DNA from: Sulfurimonas sp.
Lineage (GTDB): Bacteria; Campylobacterota; Campylobacteria; Campylobacterales; Sulfurimonadaceae
NCBI GenBank assembly: GCA_030646745.1
Contig: JAUSKV010000261.1
Span: 1-6,466 of the forward strand
DNA: 6,466 bases
Direction: 5' to 3'
This document shows, one piece after another, positions 1 through 4,881 of this stretch; position 1 is the first letter of the stretch, and each line of letters begins with the position of its first letter. A model generated the notes under the pieces. The model did no database searches, was not told where the DNA came from, and saw nothing but the letters and a program-made list of their open reading frames with translations. The position numbers and the translations under genes are program-made.

Positions 1-23
1 AAAGTATTTTAGGCTAAAAGTAG

Positions 24-242
24 ATGAGTAAAAAGATTTGTTTGGAGATAGACGGTCATCGTTTTGATGTTAATCTTGAGGAGGAATTTGCTTTTTATTT
101 AGAACAGCAGATGACAAAAGATTTTAACATGGATGGTAAAAATGAGTTAAAAGTCTTGCTTCAAGCATATGTGAGAAAAAATCATGATTTTTATATGCAA
201 GAACAAGAAATAAAAGAGATATTGAAAAAAATAGAAAATTAG
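24..242 (+). CDS. Small conserved-looking hypothetical protein, 72 aa
   Basis: I do not recognise this protein. It is 72 residues, highly charged, with no signal peptide or membrane segment. The N-terminal stretch (KICLEIDGHRFDV, residues 4-16) reads like a short beta hairpin. The rest (about 18-72) looks mostly alpha-helical and ends in a Lys/Glu-rich helix (EIKEILKKIEN), so a small soluble cytoplasmic protein is likely. The start is ATG at 24, directly preceded in frame by TAG at 21-23, so it cannot be extended upstream. A weak AGG lies at 11-13. Codon use is ordinary for the AT-rich window. It stops 67 bp before tRNA-Arg, which has its own -10 element. A frame open from base 2 to TAA at 29-31 would overlap this start by 8 bp, so it may be the last gene of an operon entering from the left. 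That it is coding is fairly likely; its function is unknown. Confidence 0.65.
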   Translation: MSKKICLEIDGHRFDVNLEEEFAFYLEQQMTKDFNMDGKNELKVLLQAYVRKNHDFYMQEQEIKEILKKIEN

Positions 243-272
243 TCCCTATTTTATAATATTGTAAGTTAAAGG

Positions 273-281
273 TGATATAAT
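273..281 (+). promoter_or_regulatory. Extended -10 promoter of tRNA-Arg
   Basis: TGATATAAT is a perfect TATAAT at 276-281 preceded by TG one base upstream. This is the extended -10 form typical of sigma70 promoters in Campylobacterota, which often lack a clear -35; none is visible here. A start near 288 would leave a leader of about 20 nt before the mature tRNA 5' end at 309. Confidence 0.65.
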
Positions 282-308
282 TTCGTCCTCATCTTATAGA
301 GATGATGT

Positions 309-385
309 GCGCTCGTAGCTCAGTTGGATAGAGCATTGGTTTGCGGTACCAAAGGTCACAGGTTCGACTCCTGTCGGGCGCACCA
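309..385 (+). tRNA. tRNA-Arg, anticodon GCG
   Basis: The full cloverleaf can be drawn by eye. The acceptor stem GCGCTCG (309-315) pairs with CGGGCGC (375-381), with one U-G pair. The D stem is GCTC/GAGC (318-321, 331-334). The anticodon stem is TTGGT/ACCAA (336-340, 348-352) around the loop TTGCGGT, placing the anticodon GCG at 343-345. The variable loop has 5 nt. The T stem is ACAGG/CCTGT (358-362, 370-374) with loop TTCGACT. A73 is at 382 and CCA is encoded at 383-385. GCG reads arginine codons CGC and CGU. A20 in the D loop and C35 in the anticodon, both arginine identity elements, agree. Most bacteria read this box with ACG converted to ICG, so GCG is notable, though it may be normal in this phylum. 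No copy of the tRNA 3' end, as an integration event would leave, is visible elsewhere in the window. Confidence 0.95.
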
Positions 386-664
386 CATAGAAACACCTCA
401 CATATGAACTTTCAAAACATCTAAATTAACAACTCAGAAATCAATATTTAAACTATAATCTTCCCTTTTGTACTTATTTCCAAATGCCAATAATGCTACA
501 TGCCATTACCAAGGGCTTATGGCAATGCCAAGGATTCAGAATTGAAGTTTACGGAATCAAGACGGATTACCATATTTGCTTGATAAACTTTTAAACAACG
601 ACATTTAATCAATTTTTTTAATAACTGATAGTAAATCTATCGAACTTTTTATTAGGCTTACGTT

Positions 665-1054
665 ATGAGTATATTTGCTTTACAATCACCAGCCGGTGGA
701 TTTTTGGATGAAAACCTAAAACATTTTAACAAAATATTTGATGATTGGTGTGTTCAGTTTAATAACTACGAAGATGCCAGTATTATTGCTGATAGTCTTA
801 AACACAGAAAGAGTGTTGAAATCGTTGAGATTACACCATTGAGCTATCCAAAATATTTTTTTCCTAATCTTCAGGGCAATATTTATACGACACGGCAGAT
901 TGAGAATAAGATTATCTGTATTGTTGAGCCTTTTATGGGATCAAACTTCCGTATTGCGGTCTGCGATTTGAAGACGAAGTATGTAAAACAGATGCCTACT
1001 CGCTATAAAAATATTTTGAGCGTTGAAGGCGCTTTTGCGAATTTTGTAGATTAA
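665..1054 (+). CDS. Hypothetical protein, 129 aa
   Basis: I do not recognise this protein. It has 129 residues, no signal peptide and no hydrophobic segment long enough to span the membrane, so it is probably a soluble alpha/beta cytoplasmic protein. Visible stretches include an aromatic N-terminal part (FNKIFDDWCVQFNNY, about 21-35), a helix (EDASIIADSLKHRK), and alternating strands such as KSVEIVEITPL and KIICIVEPFMG. Three cysteines are scattered and form no metal-binding pattern. The ATG at 665 has AGG at 654-656, 8 nt upstream, which is acceptable spacing. It stands alone: 279 bp separate it from tRNA-Arg, and it converges on dnaK with about 290 bp between the two stops. No clear promoter is visible, only AT-rich DNA and a 5-bp inverted repeat GATAG/CTATC at 627-641. 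Lying just past a tRNA, it could be an accessory islet gene, but no integrase or repeat supports that. Confidence 0.6.
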   Translation: MSIFALQSPAGGFLDENLKHFNKIFDDWCVQFNNYEDASIIADSLKHRKSVEIVEITPLSYPKYFFPNLQGNIYTTRQIENKIICIVEPFMGSNFRIAVCDLKTKYVKQMPTRYKNILSVEGAFANFVD

Positions 1055-1266
1055 CTTAGCAGTACTCATTTTTCATTTATATCCTTTTTTTGTTGTCTAT
1101 AACCATATGGCTATTAGTCATTTAATATAAGTGAAAAATCACCATCAATTATGTGAGAAATAAAAATGAATAGAGCTAGTATTAGAAATTGGTATGAGAT
1201 TTATTAGTATATTTTGGTAAAATTATGTTGAGAATACTGGATAATTAAGAGGCAGAAGATGGGTTT

Positions 1267-1308
1267 ACGCTGAGATAGAGAAGAGTAAAATCTACTCTAT
1301 CTCAGCGT
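1267..1308 (-). terminator. 14-bp hairpin built from a dnaK tail copy; possible terminator
   Basis: ACGCTGAGATAGAG (1267-1280) is the exact reverse complement of 1295-1308, with a 14-nt loop. The right arm is the coding strand of a displaced dnaK 3' end (codons D-A-E-I-E); the left arm is an inverted copy of it. It lies between the convergent ends of dnaK and the 129-aa gene, where a bidirectional terminator would be expected. No clear U-run follows the stem on either strand, so intrinsic termination is only possible, and an RNA-stabilising 3' hairpin is the alternative. An inner pairing GAGTA/TACTC (1283-1297) competes with the base of the loop. Confidence 0.4.
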
Positions 1309-1320
1309 CGATAACATTTT
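1291..1320 (-). repeat. Displaced copy of the dnaK 3' end
   Basis: These 30 bp match 1346-1375, the last codons and stop of dnaK, at 26 of 30 positions with a constant offset of 55 bp and no gap. Read on the minus strand in the dnaK frame it gives N-V-I-D-A-E-I-E-stop, where dnaK gives [12 protein letters not shown]. Two of the four differences are synonymous (GAA to GAG twice), one swaps stop codons (TAA to TAG) and one changes Asp to Asn at the outer edge. It is cut off from dnaK by 25 bp of AT-rich sequence and has an in-frame stop just upstream, so it is not translated as a protein of its own. Confidence 0.85.
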
Positions 1321-1346
1321 AGAAAAATTATTTTTCGAAATAAGCT

Positions 1347-3233
1347 TTATTCTATTTCAGCGTCGATAACATCTTCGTCATCTTTTTTCTTTTTAGTGTC
1401 CGCTTCACCGCTTGAAGCACCTTCTTCTTTTTTGTACATCTGCTCTGCCATTTTGTGACTTGCTTCTGTGAGTGTTTTTACTTTTGCTTCAATTTGCTCT
1501 TTTGTAGAATTTTCATCTTTTAAAGTATCTTTTAATTCAGTTATCGCACTCTCTATTTTTGCTTTTTCCTCAGCAGAAATTTTTTCACCGATCTCCCCTA
1601 GTGATTTTTCAGTCTGAGCTATAAGCGCATCTGCTTGATTTTTAAGGTCAACTAGTGCTTTTCTTTTTGAATCTTCAGCCTTGTGAGCCTCTGCATCTTG
1701 AACCATTTTGTTAATCTCTTCTTCACTTAGCCCAGAACTTCCGCTAATTGTGATTGATTGAGATTTGCCTGTGCCTTTATCAGTTGAGCTAACAGTTAAA
1801 ATACCGTTTGCGTCGATGTCAAAAGTAACTTCAATTTGAGGAACACCTCTTGGAGCCGCTGCGATATTTCCTAGTTCAAATAAACCTAAAGATTTGTTAT
1901 CTTTTGCAAACTCTCTCTCACCTTGAACAACTGAGATGCTTACAGCCGGTTGGTTATCCTCTGCTGTTGAGAATACCTGAGATTTTTTAACAGGTATTGT
2001 TGTCCCTTTTTCGATGATTTTAGTAGCAATTCCGCCTAAAGTTTCAATTCCAAGGCTTAGTGGAGTAACATCTAAAAGAAGAACATCTTTAACATCTCCT
2101 CTTAAAACTCCACCTTGAATAGCCGCACCGGCTGCAACAACTTCATCAGGGTTTACGCTTTTATTTAGGTTTTTTCCGCCAAAGTAGTCAGAAACCATTT
2201 TTTGTGCCAATGGAACACGAATAGAACCACCAACCATGATAATCTCTTTGATAGCGCCATTATCTAAACCAGACTCTTTCATAGCTGTTTTGATGTGGTC
2301 AATCGTCTCTTTGATAAGAGGCTCAATCATTCCCTCAAACTTAGCACGAGTAAGTTTTAATACTAAGTGTTGTGGTCCAGCTTCTGTCATTGTGATAAAC
2401 GGCAGGTTAATCTCAGTTTCAGTAGATGAACTTAACTCTTTTTTAGCATTTTCAGCAGCATCTTTTAATCTTTGAAGAGCCATTTTGTCATTTTTGAGGT
2501 CGATTCCATGTGAGCTTTTGAACTCAGCGTTTAGGTAATCAACGATTTTATTGTCAAAGTCATCTCCACCTAGGAATGCGTTACCATCAGTTGAAAGAAC
2601 TTCAAAAGTACCGTCAGAAATTTCTAAAACCGTAACATCAAATGTACCGCCCCCAAGGTCATAAACAAGTACATTTTCTTCAGCTTTGCTCTCTAAACCA
2701 TACGCCAGTGCAGAAGCAGTCGGCTCATTGATAATACGAAGAACATTAAGCCCTGCAATTGTACCGGCATCTTTTGTCGCCTTTCTTTGTGCATCATTGA
2801 AGTATGCAGGAACTGTAATAACCGCATCCGTTACAGTTGAACCTAAATAACTCTCGGCATCTGCTTTTAGTTTTGATAAAATTTTAGCGGATATCTCTTG
2901 TGGCGTGTAGATTTTACCATCTACATTCACGGCCGCCATCCCATCTTTATCAACTATATTATAAGTAACTTTGTCATGTGCTGCTTTTGCATTCTCTTCA
3001 CTCATCATCAAACCCATAATTCTCTTGATAGAAGAGATAGTTTTATGTGGGTTTGTGATTGCTTGACGTTTTGCAGGATCGCCTACTAAAACTTCACCTT
3101 TGTCCGTAAACGCTACAACTGAAGGAGTTGTGTTTTTACCCTCTTTATTAGGGATGATTTTTGCTTCCCCTCCCTCATAAACCGCTACACATGAATTTGT
3201 TGTTCCTAAATCTATACCAATAACTTTGCTCAT
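1347..3233 (-). CDS. dnaK: Molecular chaperone DnaK (Hsp70)
   Basis: DnaK is the cytoplasmic Hsp70 chaperone. It binds exposed hydrophobic segments of unfolded proteins and releases them in an ATP-driven cycle with a J-protein and GrpE. The 628-aa length is normal. In order: the nucleotide-binding domain (about 1-380) with phosphate-1 motif [10 protein letters not shown] (6-15), phosphate-2 motif [11 protein letters not shown], and adenosine motif VGGSIRVP (334-341); the hydrophobic linker DVLLLDVTP; the substrate-binding beta domain (to about 505); the helical lid; and a Lys/Asp/Glu-rich tail ending DVIDAEIE. In the adenosine motif Ile338 replaces the usual Thr, while the nearby Arg is kept. 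The ATG has a good Shine-Dalgarno (AAGGAA) 5 nt upstream. It follows grpE by 178 bp on the same strand and is probably co-transcribed with it, under the promoter before grpE. The spacer holds several hairpins that could set the ratio of the two products. Its last codons are duplicated downstream at 1291-1320. Confidence 0.98.
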   Translation of the reverse strand: MSKVIGIDLGTTNSCVAVYEGGEAKIIPNKEGKNTTPSVVAFTDKGEVLVGDPAKRQAITNPHKTISSIKRIMGLMMSEENAKAAHDKVTYNIVDKDGMAAVNVDGKIYTPQEISAKILSKLKADAESYLGSTVTDAVITVPAYFNDAQRKATKDAGTIAGLNVLRIINEPTASALAYGLESKAEENVLVYDLGGGTFDVTVLEISDGTFEVLSTDGNAFLGGDDFDNKIVDYLNAEFKSSHGIDLKNDKMALQRLKDAAENAKKELSSSTETEINLPFITMTEAGPQHLVLKLTRAKFEGMIEPLIKETIDHIKTAMKESGLDNGAIKEIIMVGGSIRVPLAQKMVSDYFGGKNLNKSVNPDEVVAAGAAIQGGVLRGDVKDVLLLDVTPLSLGIETLGGIATKIIEKGTTIPVKKSQVFSTAEDNQPAVSISVVQGEREFAKDNKSLGLFELGNIAAAPRGVPQIEVTFDIDANGILTVSSTDKGTGKSQSITISGSSGLSEEEINKMVQDAEAHKAEDSKRKALVDLKNQADALIAQTEKSLGEIGEKISAEEKAKIESAITELKDTLKDENSTKEQIEAKVKTLTEASHKMAEQMYKKEEGASSGEADTKKKKDDEDVIDAEIE

Positions 3234-3238
3234 TTTTA

Positions 3239-3244
3239 TTCCTT
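3239..3244 (-). promoter_or_regulatory. dnaK ribosome binding site
   Basis: On the minus strand AAGGAA ends 5 nt before the dnaK ATG (3231-3233). It fixes the start at this codon, which agrees with the canonical [14 protein letters not shown]-terminus. The A/T hairpin at 3251-3272 lies only 6 nt upstream. Confidence 0.8.
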
Positions 3245-3250
3245 AATTTG

Positions 3251-3272
3251 ATTTTATTTCATAAAATAAAAT
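3251..3272 (-). repeat. 9-bp A/T inverted repeat before the dnaK RBS
   Basis: ATTTTATTT (3251-3259) and AAATAAAAT (3264-3272) are perfect reverse complements around the 4-nt loop CATA. In the grpE-dnaK mRNA this forms a weak A-U hairpin immediately upstream of the dnaK Shine-Dalgarno. It could melt with temperature and affect ribosome access, but that is inference. Confidence 0.6.
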
Positions 3273-3298
3273 GAAAGAAACCTTCATCTTATTAGTCC

Positions 3299-3322
3299 GT
3301 AAAAGGAACAAGTCCCTTTTAC
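3299..3322 (-). repeat. Hairpin with loop core GAACAAGTCCC (copy 1)
   Basis: GTAAAAGG (3299-3306) and CCTTTTAC (3315-3322) form a perfect 8-bp stem around AACAAGTC. The 11 nt GAACAAGTCCC (3306-3316) recur exactly at 4829-4839 inside another hairpin whose stem has a different sequence. A GC-rich segment with a 4-bp CGCC/GGCG stem (3331-3343) lies next to it. It may be a copy of a small interspersed hairpin element or a structured mRNA segment between grpE and dnaK. Confidence 0.65.
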
Positions 3323-3350
3323 TCCGCTCGCGCCGCTAAGGCGACTAAAG

Positions 3351-3370
3351 TTTGACACTATTGTGTCAAA
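3351..3370 (-). repeat. 8-bp inverted repeat TTTGACAC/GTGTCAAA
   Basis: TTTGACAC (3351-3358) and GTGTCAAA (3363-3370) are perfect reverse complements with a 4-nt loop. No U-run follows on the minus strand, so it is a poor intrinsic terminator. It could be a protein-binding palindrome, or a stem that protects or marks a processing point in the grpE-dnaK transcript. No -10 element at a proper distance makes this a dnaK promoter. Confidence 0.6.
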
Positions 3371-3411
3371 TTACATTTTAATTATTTATTTAATTTTTCT
3401 TTGTTTACGAA

Positions 3412-3975
3412 TTAATTCGCGACTACAACCATGGCTTCACGTAAAGGTCTCTCTTTATACTTATACCCTGTTTGAAAAGTTTGAACAATCTGCCCACTCT
3501 CAATCGTATCACTGTCAACACTCTGAATGGCATTGTGAATGTTTGGATCAAACGGTTCATCATGTGCAACCATGGTCACTCCATGTTTTTCCAAAGCGGT
3601 AGTTAGCTGCTTGAGTGTTAACTGCATTCCCTCTTTAATCTTTTCAATTAATTCACTTGGCTCCGCATTAGATGTTGCAGAAGCTATTGCCATCTGAAGT
3701 GAATCCATAACCGGAATCATATCTTTTGCAAATTTCTCGTTTGAGTACTCAACGGCCGTATATTTTTCTCTCTCTAATCTTTTTTTGATGTTATCAAAAT
3801 CAGCATGAACCCTAGCATATTTATCTTTTAATGCTACAAGTTCCTCTTGTAAGAGGTCGAACTCATTTTCAACAGCCACCGCTTCAGCTTCAGCCTCATC
3901 GCTAGTCAGCTCTTTGTTAACCTCTTCTTGCAGGGGTTCTTTTTGTAATTCATCTTTTTTTGCTTGTTGTGACAT
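3412..3975 (-). CDS. grpE: Nucleotide exchange factor GrpE
   Basis: GrpE is the cytoplasmic nucleotide exchange factor that opens DnaK to release ADP and acts as a heat-sensitive regulator of the cycle. The 187-aa length is normal. The N-terminal 40 or so residues are acidic, Glu-rich and disordered. A long coiled-coil follows (about 40-100), with the family stretch KYARVHADFDNIKKRLEREK, then a dimerisation helix region. The C-terminal beta domain (about 130-187) carries GVTMVAHDEPFDPNIHNAI and TGYKYKERPLREAMVVVA, matching the GrpE signature. The ATG at 3973-3975 has AGGAGA at 3988-3993, a rather long 12-nt spacing. dnaK follows on the same strand after 178 bp. The strong promoter and HAIR-like sites upstream fit heat-shock control by an HspR-type repressor. 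The gene usually found before grpE in this phylum, hrcA, is absent; comF occupies that side. A 12-bp perfect palindrome, CGAATTAATTCG (3408-3419), spans the stop codon. Confidence 0.97.
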   Translation of the reverse strand: MSQQAKKDELQKEPLQEEVNKELTSDEAEAEAVAVENEFDLLQEELVALKDKYARVHADFDNIKKRLEREKYTAVEYSNEKFAKDMIPVMDSLQMAIASATSNAEPSELIEKIKEGMQLTLKQLTTALEKHGVTMVAHDEPFDPNIHNAIQSVDSDTIESGQIVQTFQTGYKYKERPLREAMVVVAN

Positions 3976-4013
3976 AATAGTTTTTCTTCTCCTTTTTTAT
4001 AAAAGATAGCATT

Positions 4014-4042
4014 ATTATACATATTGAGTGTAACAATGTCAA
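4014..4042 (-). promoter_or_regulatory. Consensus sigma70 promoter of grpE-dnaK
   Basis: On the minus strand TTGACA (4037-4042) and TATAAT (4014-4019) are separated by exactly 17 nt: both hexamers and the spacing are fully consensus. Transcription should start near 4007, giving a leader of about 30 nt before the grpE ATG with its AGGAGA. A complete -35 hexamer is unusual in Campylobacterota, so this should be a very strong promoter that needs repression. The HAIR-like repeat at 4023-4043 covers the -35 and most of the spacer. Confidence 0.85.
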
Positions 4043-4043
4043 G
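4023..4043 (-). promoter_or_regulatory. HAIR-like operator (probable HspR site)
   Basis: On the minus strand the site reads CTTGACA-N7-ACTCAAT. The HspR inverted repeat HAIR is CTTGAGT-N7-ACTCAAG, so the match is 11 of 14 with the exact 7-nt spacing. The left half contains the -35 hexamer, so bound repressor would block RNA polymerase. HspR is known to repress chaperone operons in Helicobacter and Campylobacter. The assignment is by motif only; no hspR gene is in the window. Confidence 0.6.
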
Positions 4044-4071
4044 TGAAACTTTAGTGTGAAAAGTAAGACAA

Positions 4072-4092
4072 GTTTAGTCTATCTTTATCAAG
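4072..4092 (-). promoter_or_regulatory. Second, weaker HAIR-like site
   Basis: CTTGATA-N7-ACTAAAC on the minus strand matches HAIR at 10 of 14 with the right spacing. Its centre lies 49 bp upstream of the promoter-proximal site. A still weaker candidate at 4099-4119 has a good half (ACTCAAA on the plus strand) and a poor one. Together they could let an HspR-type repressor bind cooperatively, but in AT-rich DNA such partial matches can arise by chance. Confidence 0.3.
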
Positions 4093-4175
4093 TATATCTT
4101 TTACTGTGATACACTCAAACTAAATACAATATATTAACATAATAATTCATTTTTAGTTTAAAATACATTTGCTTT

Positions 4176-4751
4176 TTATTCTAAGCCAACATCTGCCAAT
4201 GCTAAACATGTAAGTACATTTTTGCCGTTATGCGACATTGTATTTATGGCGTGTGTAAATGTTAATCCTGTTGTTATAATGTCATCCACCAATAGTACAT
4301 CTTTTTCTTCAAAATCTTTAAATTCAAAATTTCTTGGATTTAAGATTCTAAATTCTCTGCTTTTTCCCGCATATGTGAGCCTATTTTGGTCTCTTAATTT
4401 ATTGAAATAGGGCTTTATAAATTTGCCTTTGAGCTCTTTGTTTAAAATCGCCGTGTGTGAATAGCCGCTTCTTGCATTATCATCAATTGAGATAGATGCC
4501 ACAAGATTGGAAAATTCAAATTCGGATGCAAACTTTTTAAAGCTGTTCTTTGCCAAAATTGTATAGATATAAAAGCCTATGTCAGTGTGTTTTGTAAAGA
4601 GTAACTCTTTTATTTCGTTGTATCTGTAAAAGGAGATAACTTCTATATTATTTAGGATTTTTCTTTTATGAATGGAGGGGGTTAAAAAAGTCTCTTGACA
4701 TGTAGGGCAGATATGCTCAAGCGAAAAGCTCTCGCACATCATGCAGCGCAT
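4176..4751 (-). CDS. comF: ComF family protein (phosphoribosyltransferase-like, DNA uptake)
   Basis: ComF/ComFC proteins are needed for natural transformation. In Helicobacter pylori ComFC handles incoming single-stranded DNA at the inner membrane and cytoplasm. This 191-aa protein has the family layout: an N-terminal four-cysteine zinc-finger-like cluster (C3, C6, C15, C18), a middle region with RSGYSHTAILNKEL (about 94-107, in place of the usual RGFNQ-type stretch), and a C-terminal type I phosphoribosyltransferase domain with the PRPP loop DVLLVDDIITTG (about 150-161). No signal peptide or membrane segment is seen. There is no Shine-Dalgarno before the ATG. Instead the stop codon of a displaced lepA tail (TAA at 4753-4755) lies one base upstream, so translation is probably coupled to the preceding reading frame and the gene belongs to the lepA transcript. 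The next gene, grpE, has its own promoter. No clear terminator follows comF. The enzymatic activity of the PRTase fold is unproven in this family. Confidence 0.9.
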   Translation of the reverse strand: MRCMMCESFSLEHICPTCQETFLTPSIHKRKILNNIEVISFYRYNEIKELLFTKHTDIGFYIYTILAKNSFKKFASEFEFSNLVASISIDDNARSGYSHTAILNKELKGKFIKPYFNKLRDQNRLTYAGKSREFRILNPRNFEFKDFEEKDVLLVDDIITTGLTFTHAINTMSHNGKNVLTCLALADVGLE

Positions 4752-4752
4752 T

Positions 4753-4810
4753 TTAGTCCATTTTTAGAACAGACATAAACGCTTCGCTTGGAAGTTGCAC
4801 TTTTGTTATG
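4753..4810 (-). repeat. Displaced copy of the lepA 3' end
   Basis: These 58 bp match 4882-4939, the last codons and stop of lepA, at 53 of 58 positions with a constant 129-bp offset and no gap. On the minus strand the copy encodes [18 protein letters not shown] and a stop; lepA ends [18 protein letters not shown]. Three differences are synonymous (GCT/GCG, TTA/CTA, GAT/GAC). The other two fall in one codon (GGA to ACA, Gly to Thr) near the outer edge. The copy runs straight into comF as TAA-A-ATG, which looks like the native lepA-comF junction, so this copy may be the original lepA end. Confidence 0.92.
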
Positions 4811-4878
4811 TAAGTCTCCTTCTCTTTAGAACAAGTCCCAAAGAGAATTCCTCTCACTAAAGATTTGAATAAAAACAT
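4753..4878 (-). CDS. Possible 41-aa linker ORF between lepA and comF
   Basis: An ATG at 4876-4878, three bases after the lepA stop, opens a 41-codon frame. It crosses the inserted spacer (MFLFKSLVRGILFGTCSKEK, then ETY) and runs in frame through the displaced lepA tail to the TAA just before comF. There is no Shine-Dalgarno before its ATG, so it would depend on ribosomes re-initiating after lepA. Inside it AAGGAG (4816-4821) is a perfect ribosome-binding core, but no ATG or GTG follows at proper distance. Its most plausible value is to carry ribosomes to the comF start and keep the old lepA-comF coupling. The peptide itself probably has no function of its own. It may be fortuitous, since the tail fixes only the second half of the frame. 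Confidence 0.35.
   Translation of the reverse strand: MFLFKSLVRGILFGTCSKEKETYITKVQLPSEAFMSVLKMD
4820..4847 (-). repeat. Hairpin with loop core GAACAAGTCCC (copy 2)
   Basis: TTCTCTTT (4820-4827) and AAAGAGAA (4840-4847) form a perfect 8-bp stem around a 12-nt loop. GAACAAGTCCC (4829-4839) is identical to the core at 3306-3316 in the grpE-dnaK spacer, although the stems are unrelated. Both sites also have CTTTAGT a little upstream on the minus strand. The hairpin sits inside the approximately 71-bp insert that separates lepA from its displaced tail. A short upstream AGAG (minus strand) can pair with CTCT and compete with the stem. Confidence 0.65.
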
Positions 4879-4881
4879 TTT

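Noticed and set aside
2..31. Frame open from the left edge to TAA at 29-31, overlapping the first gene by 8 bp
   Set aside because: It could be the end of an upstream gene, but nine codons are too few to support a call.
309..385. Phage or island attachment site in tRNA-Arg
   Set aside because: No repeat of the tRNA 3' end and no integrase anywhere in the window.
500..583. 27-codon frame starting MPLPRAYGNAK in the gap between tRNA-Arg and the 129-aa gene
   Set aside because: No ribosome binding site, very short, no recognised family. The local TGCCAT/ATGGCA inverted repeat (501-524) is short with a 12-nt loop. Nothing else is recognised in 386-664.
1166..1207. 13-codon frame MNRASIRNWYEIY in the spacer before dnaK's end
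   Set aside because: No RBS and too short; expected by chance in AT-rich DNA.
1322..1336. GAAAAAT-T-ATTTTTC palindrome just past the dnaK stop as terminator
   Set aside because: A one-base loop cannot form a hairpin without losing pairs, and the stem is nearly all A-T.
2236..2475. Open frames opposite dnaK, lepA, grpE and comF on the plus strand
   Set aside because: They are antisense shadows of well-supported genes, with no family match or start signals.
4117..4159. AAACTAAA/TTTAGTTT inverted repeat after comF as terminator
   Set aside because: All A/T-rich apart from one pair, 27-nt loop, no U-run; not convincing as a terminator.
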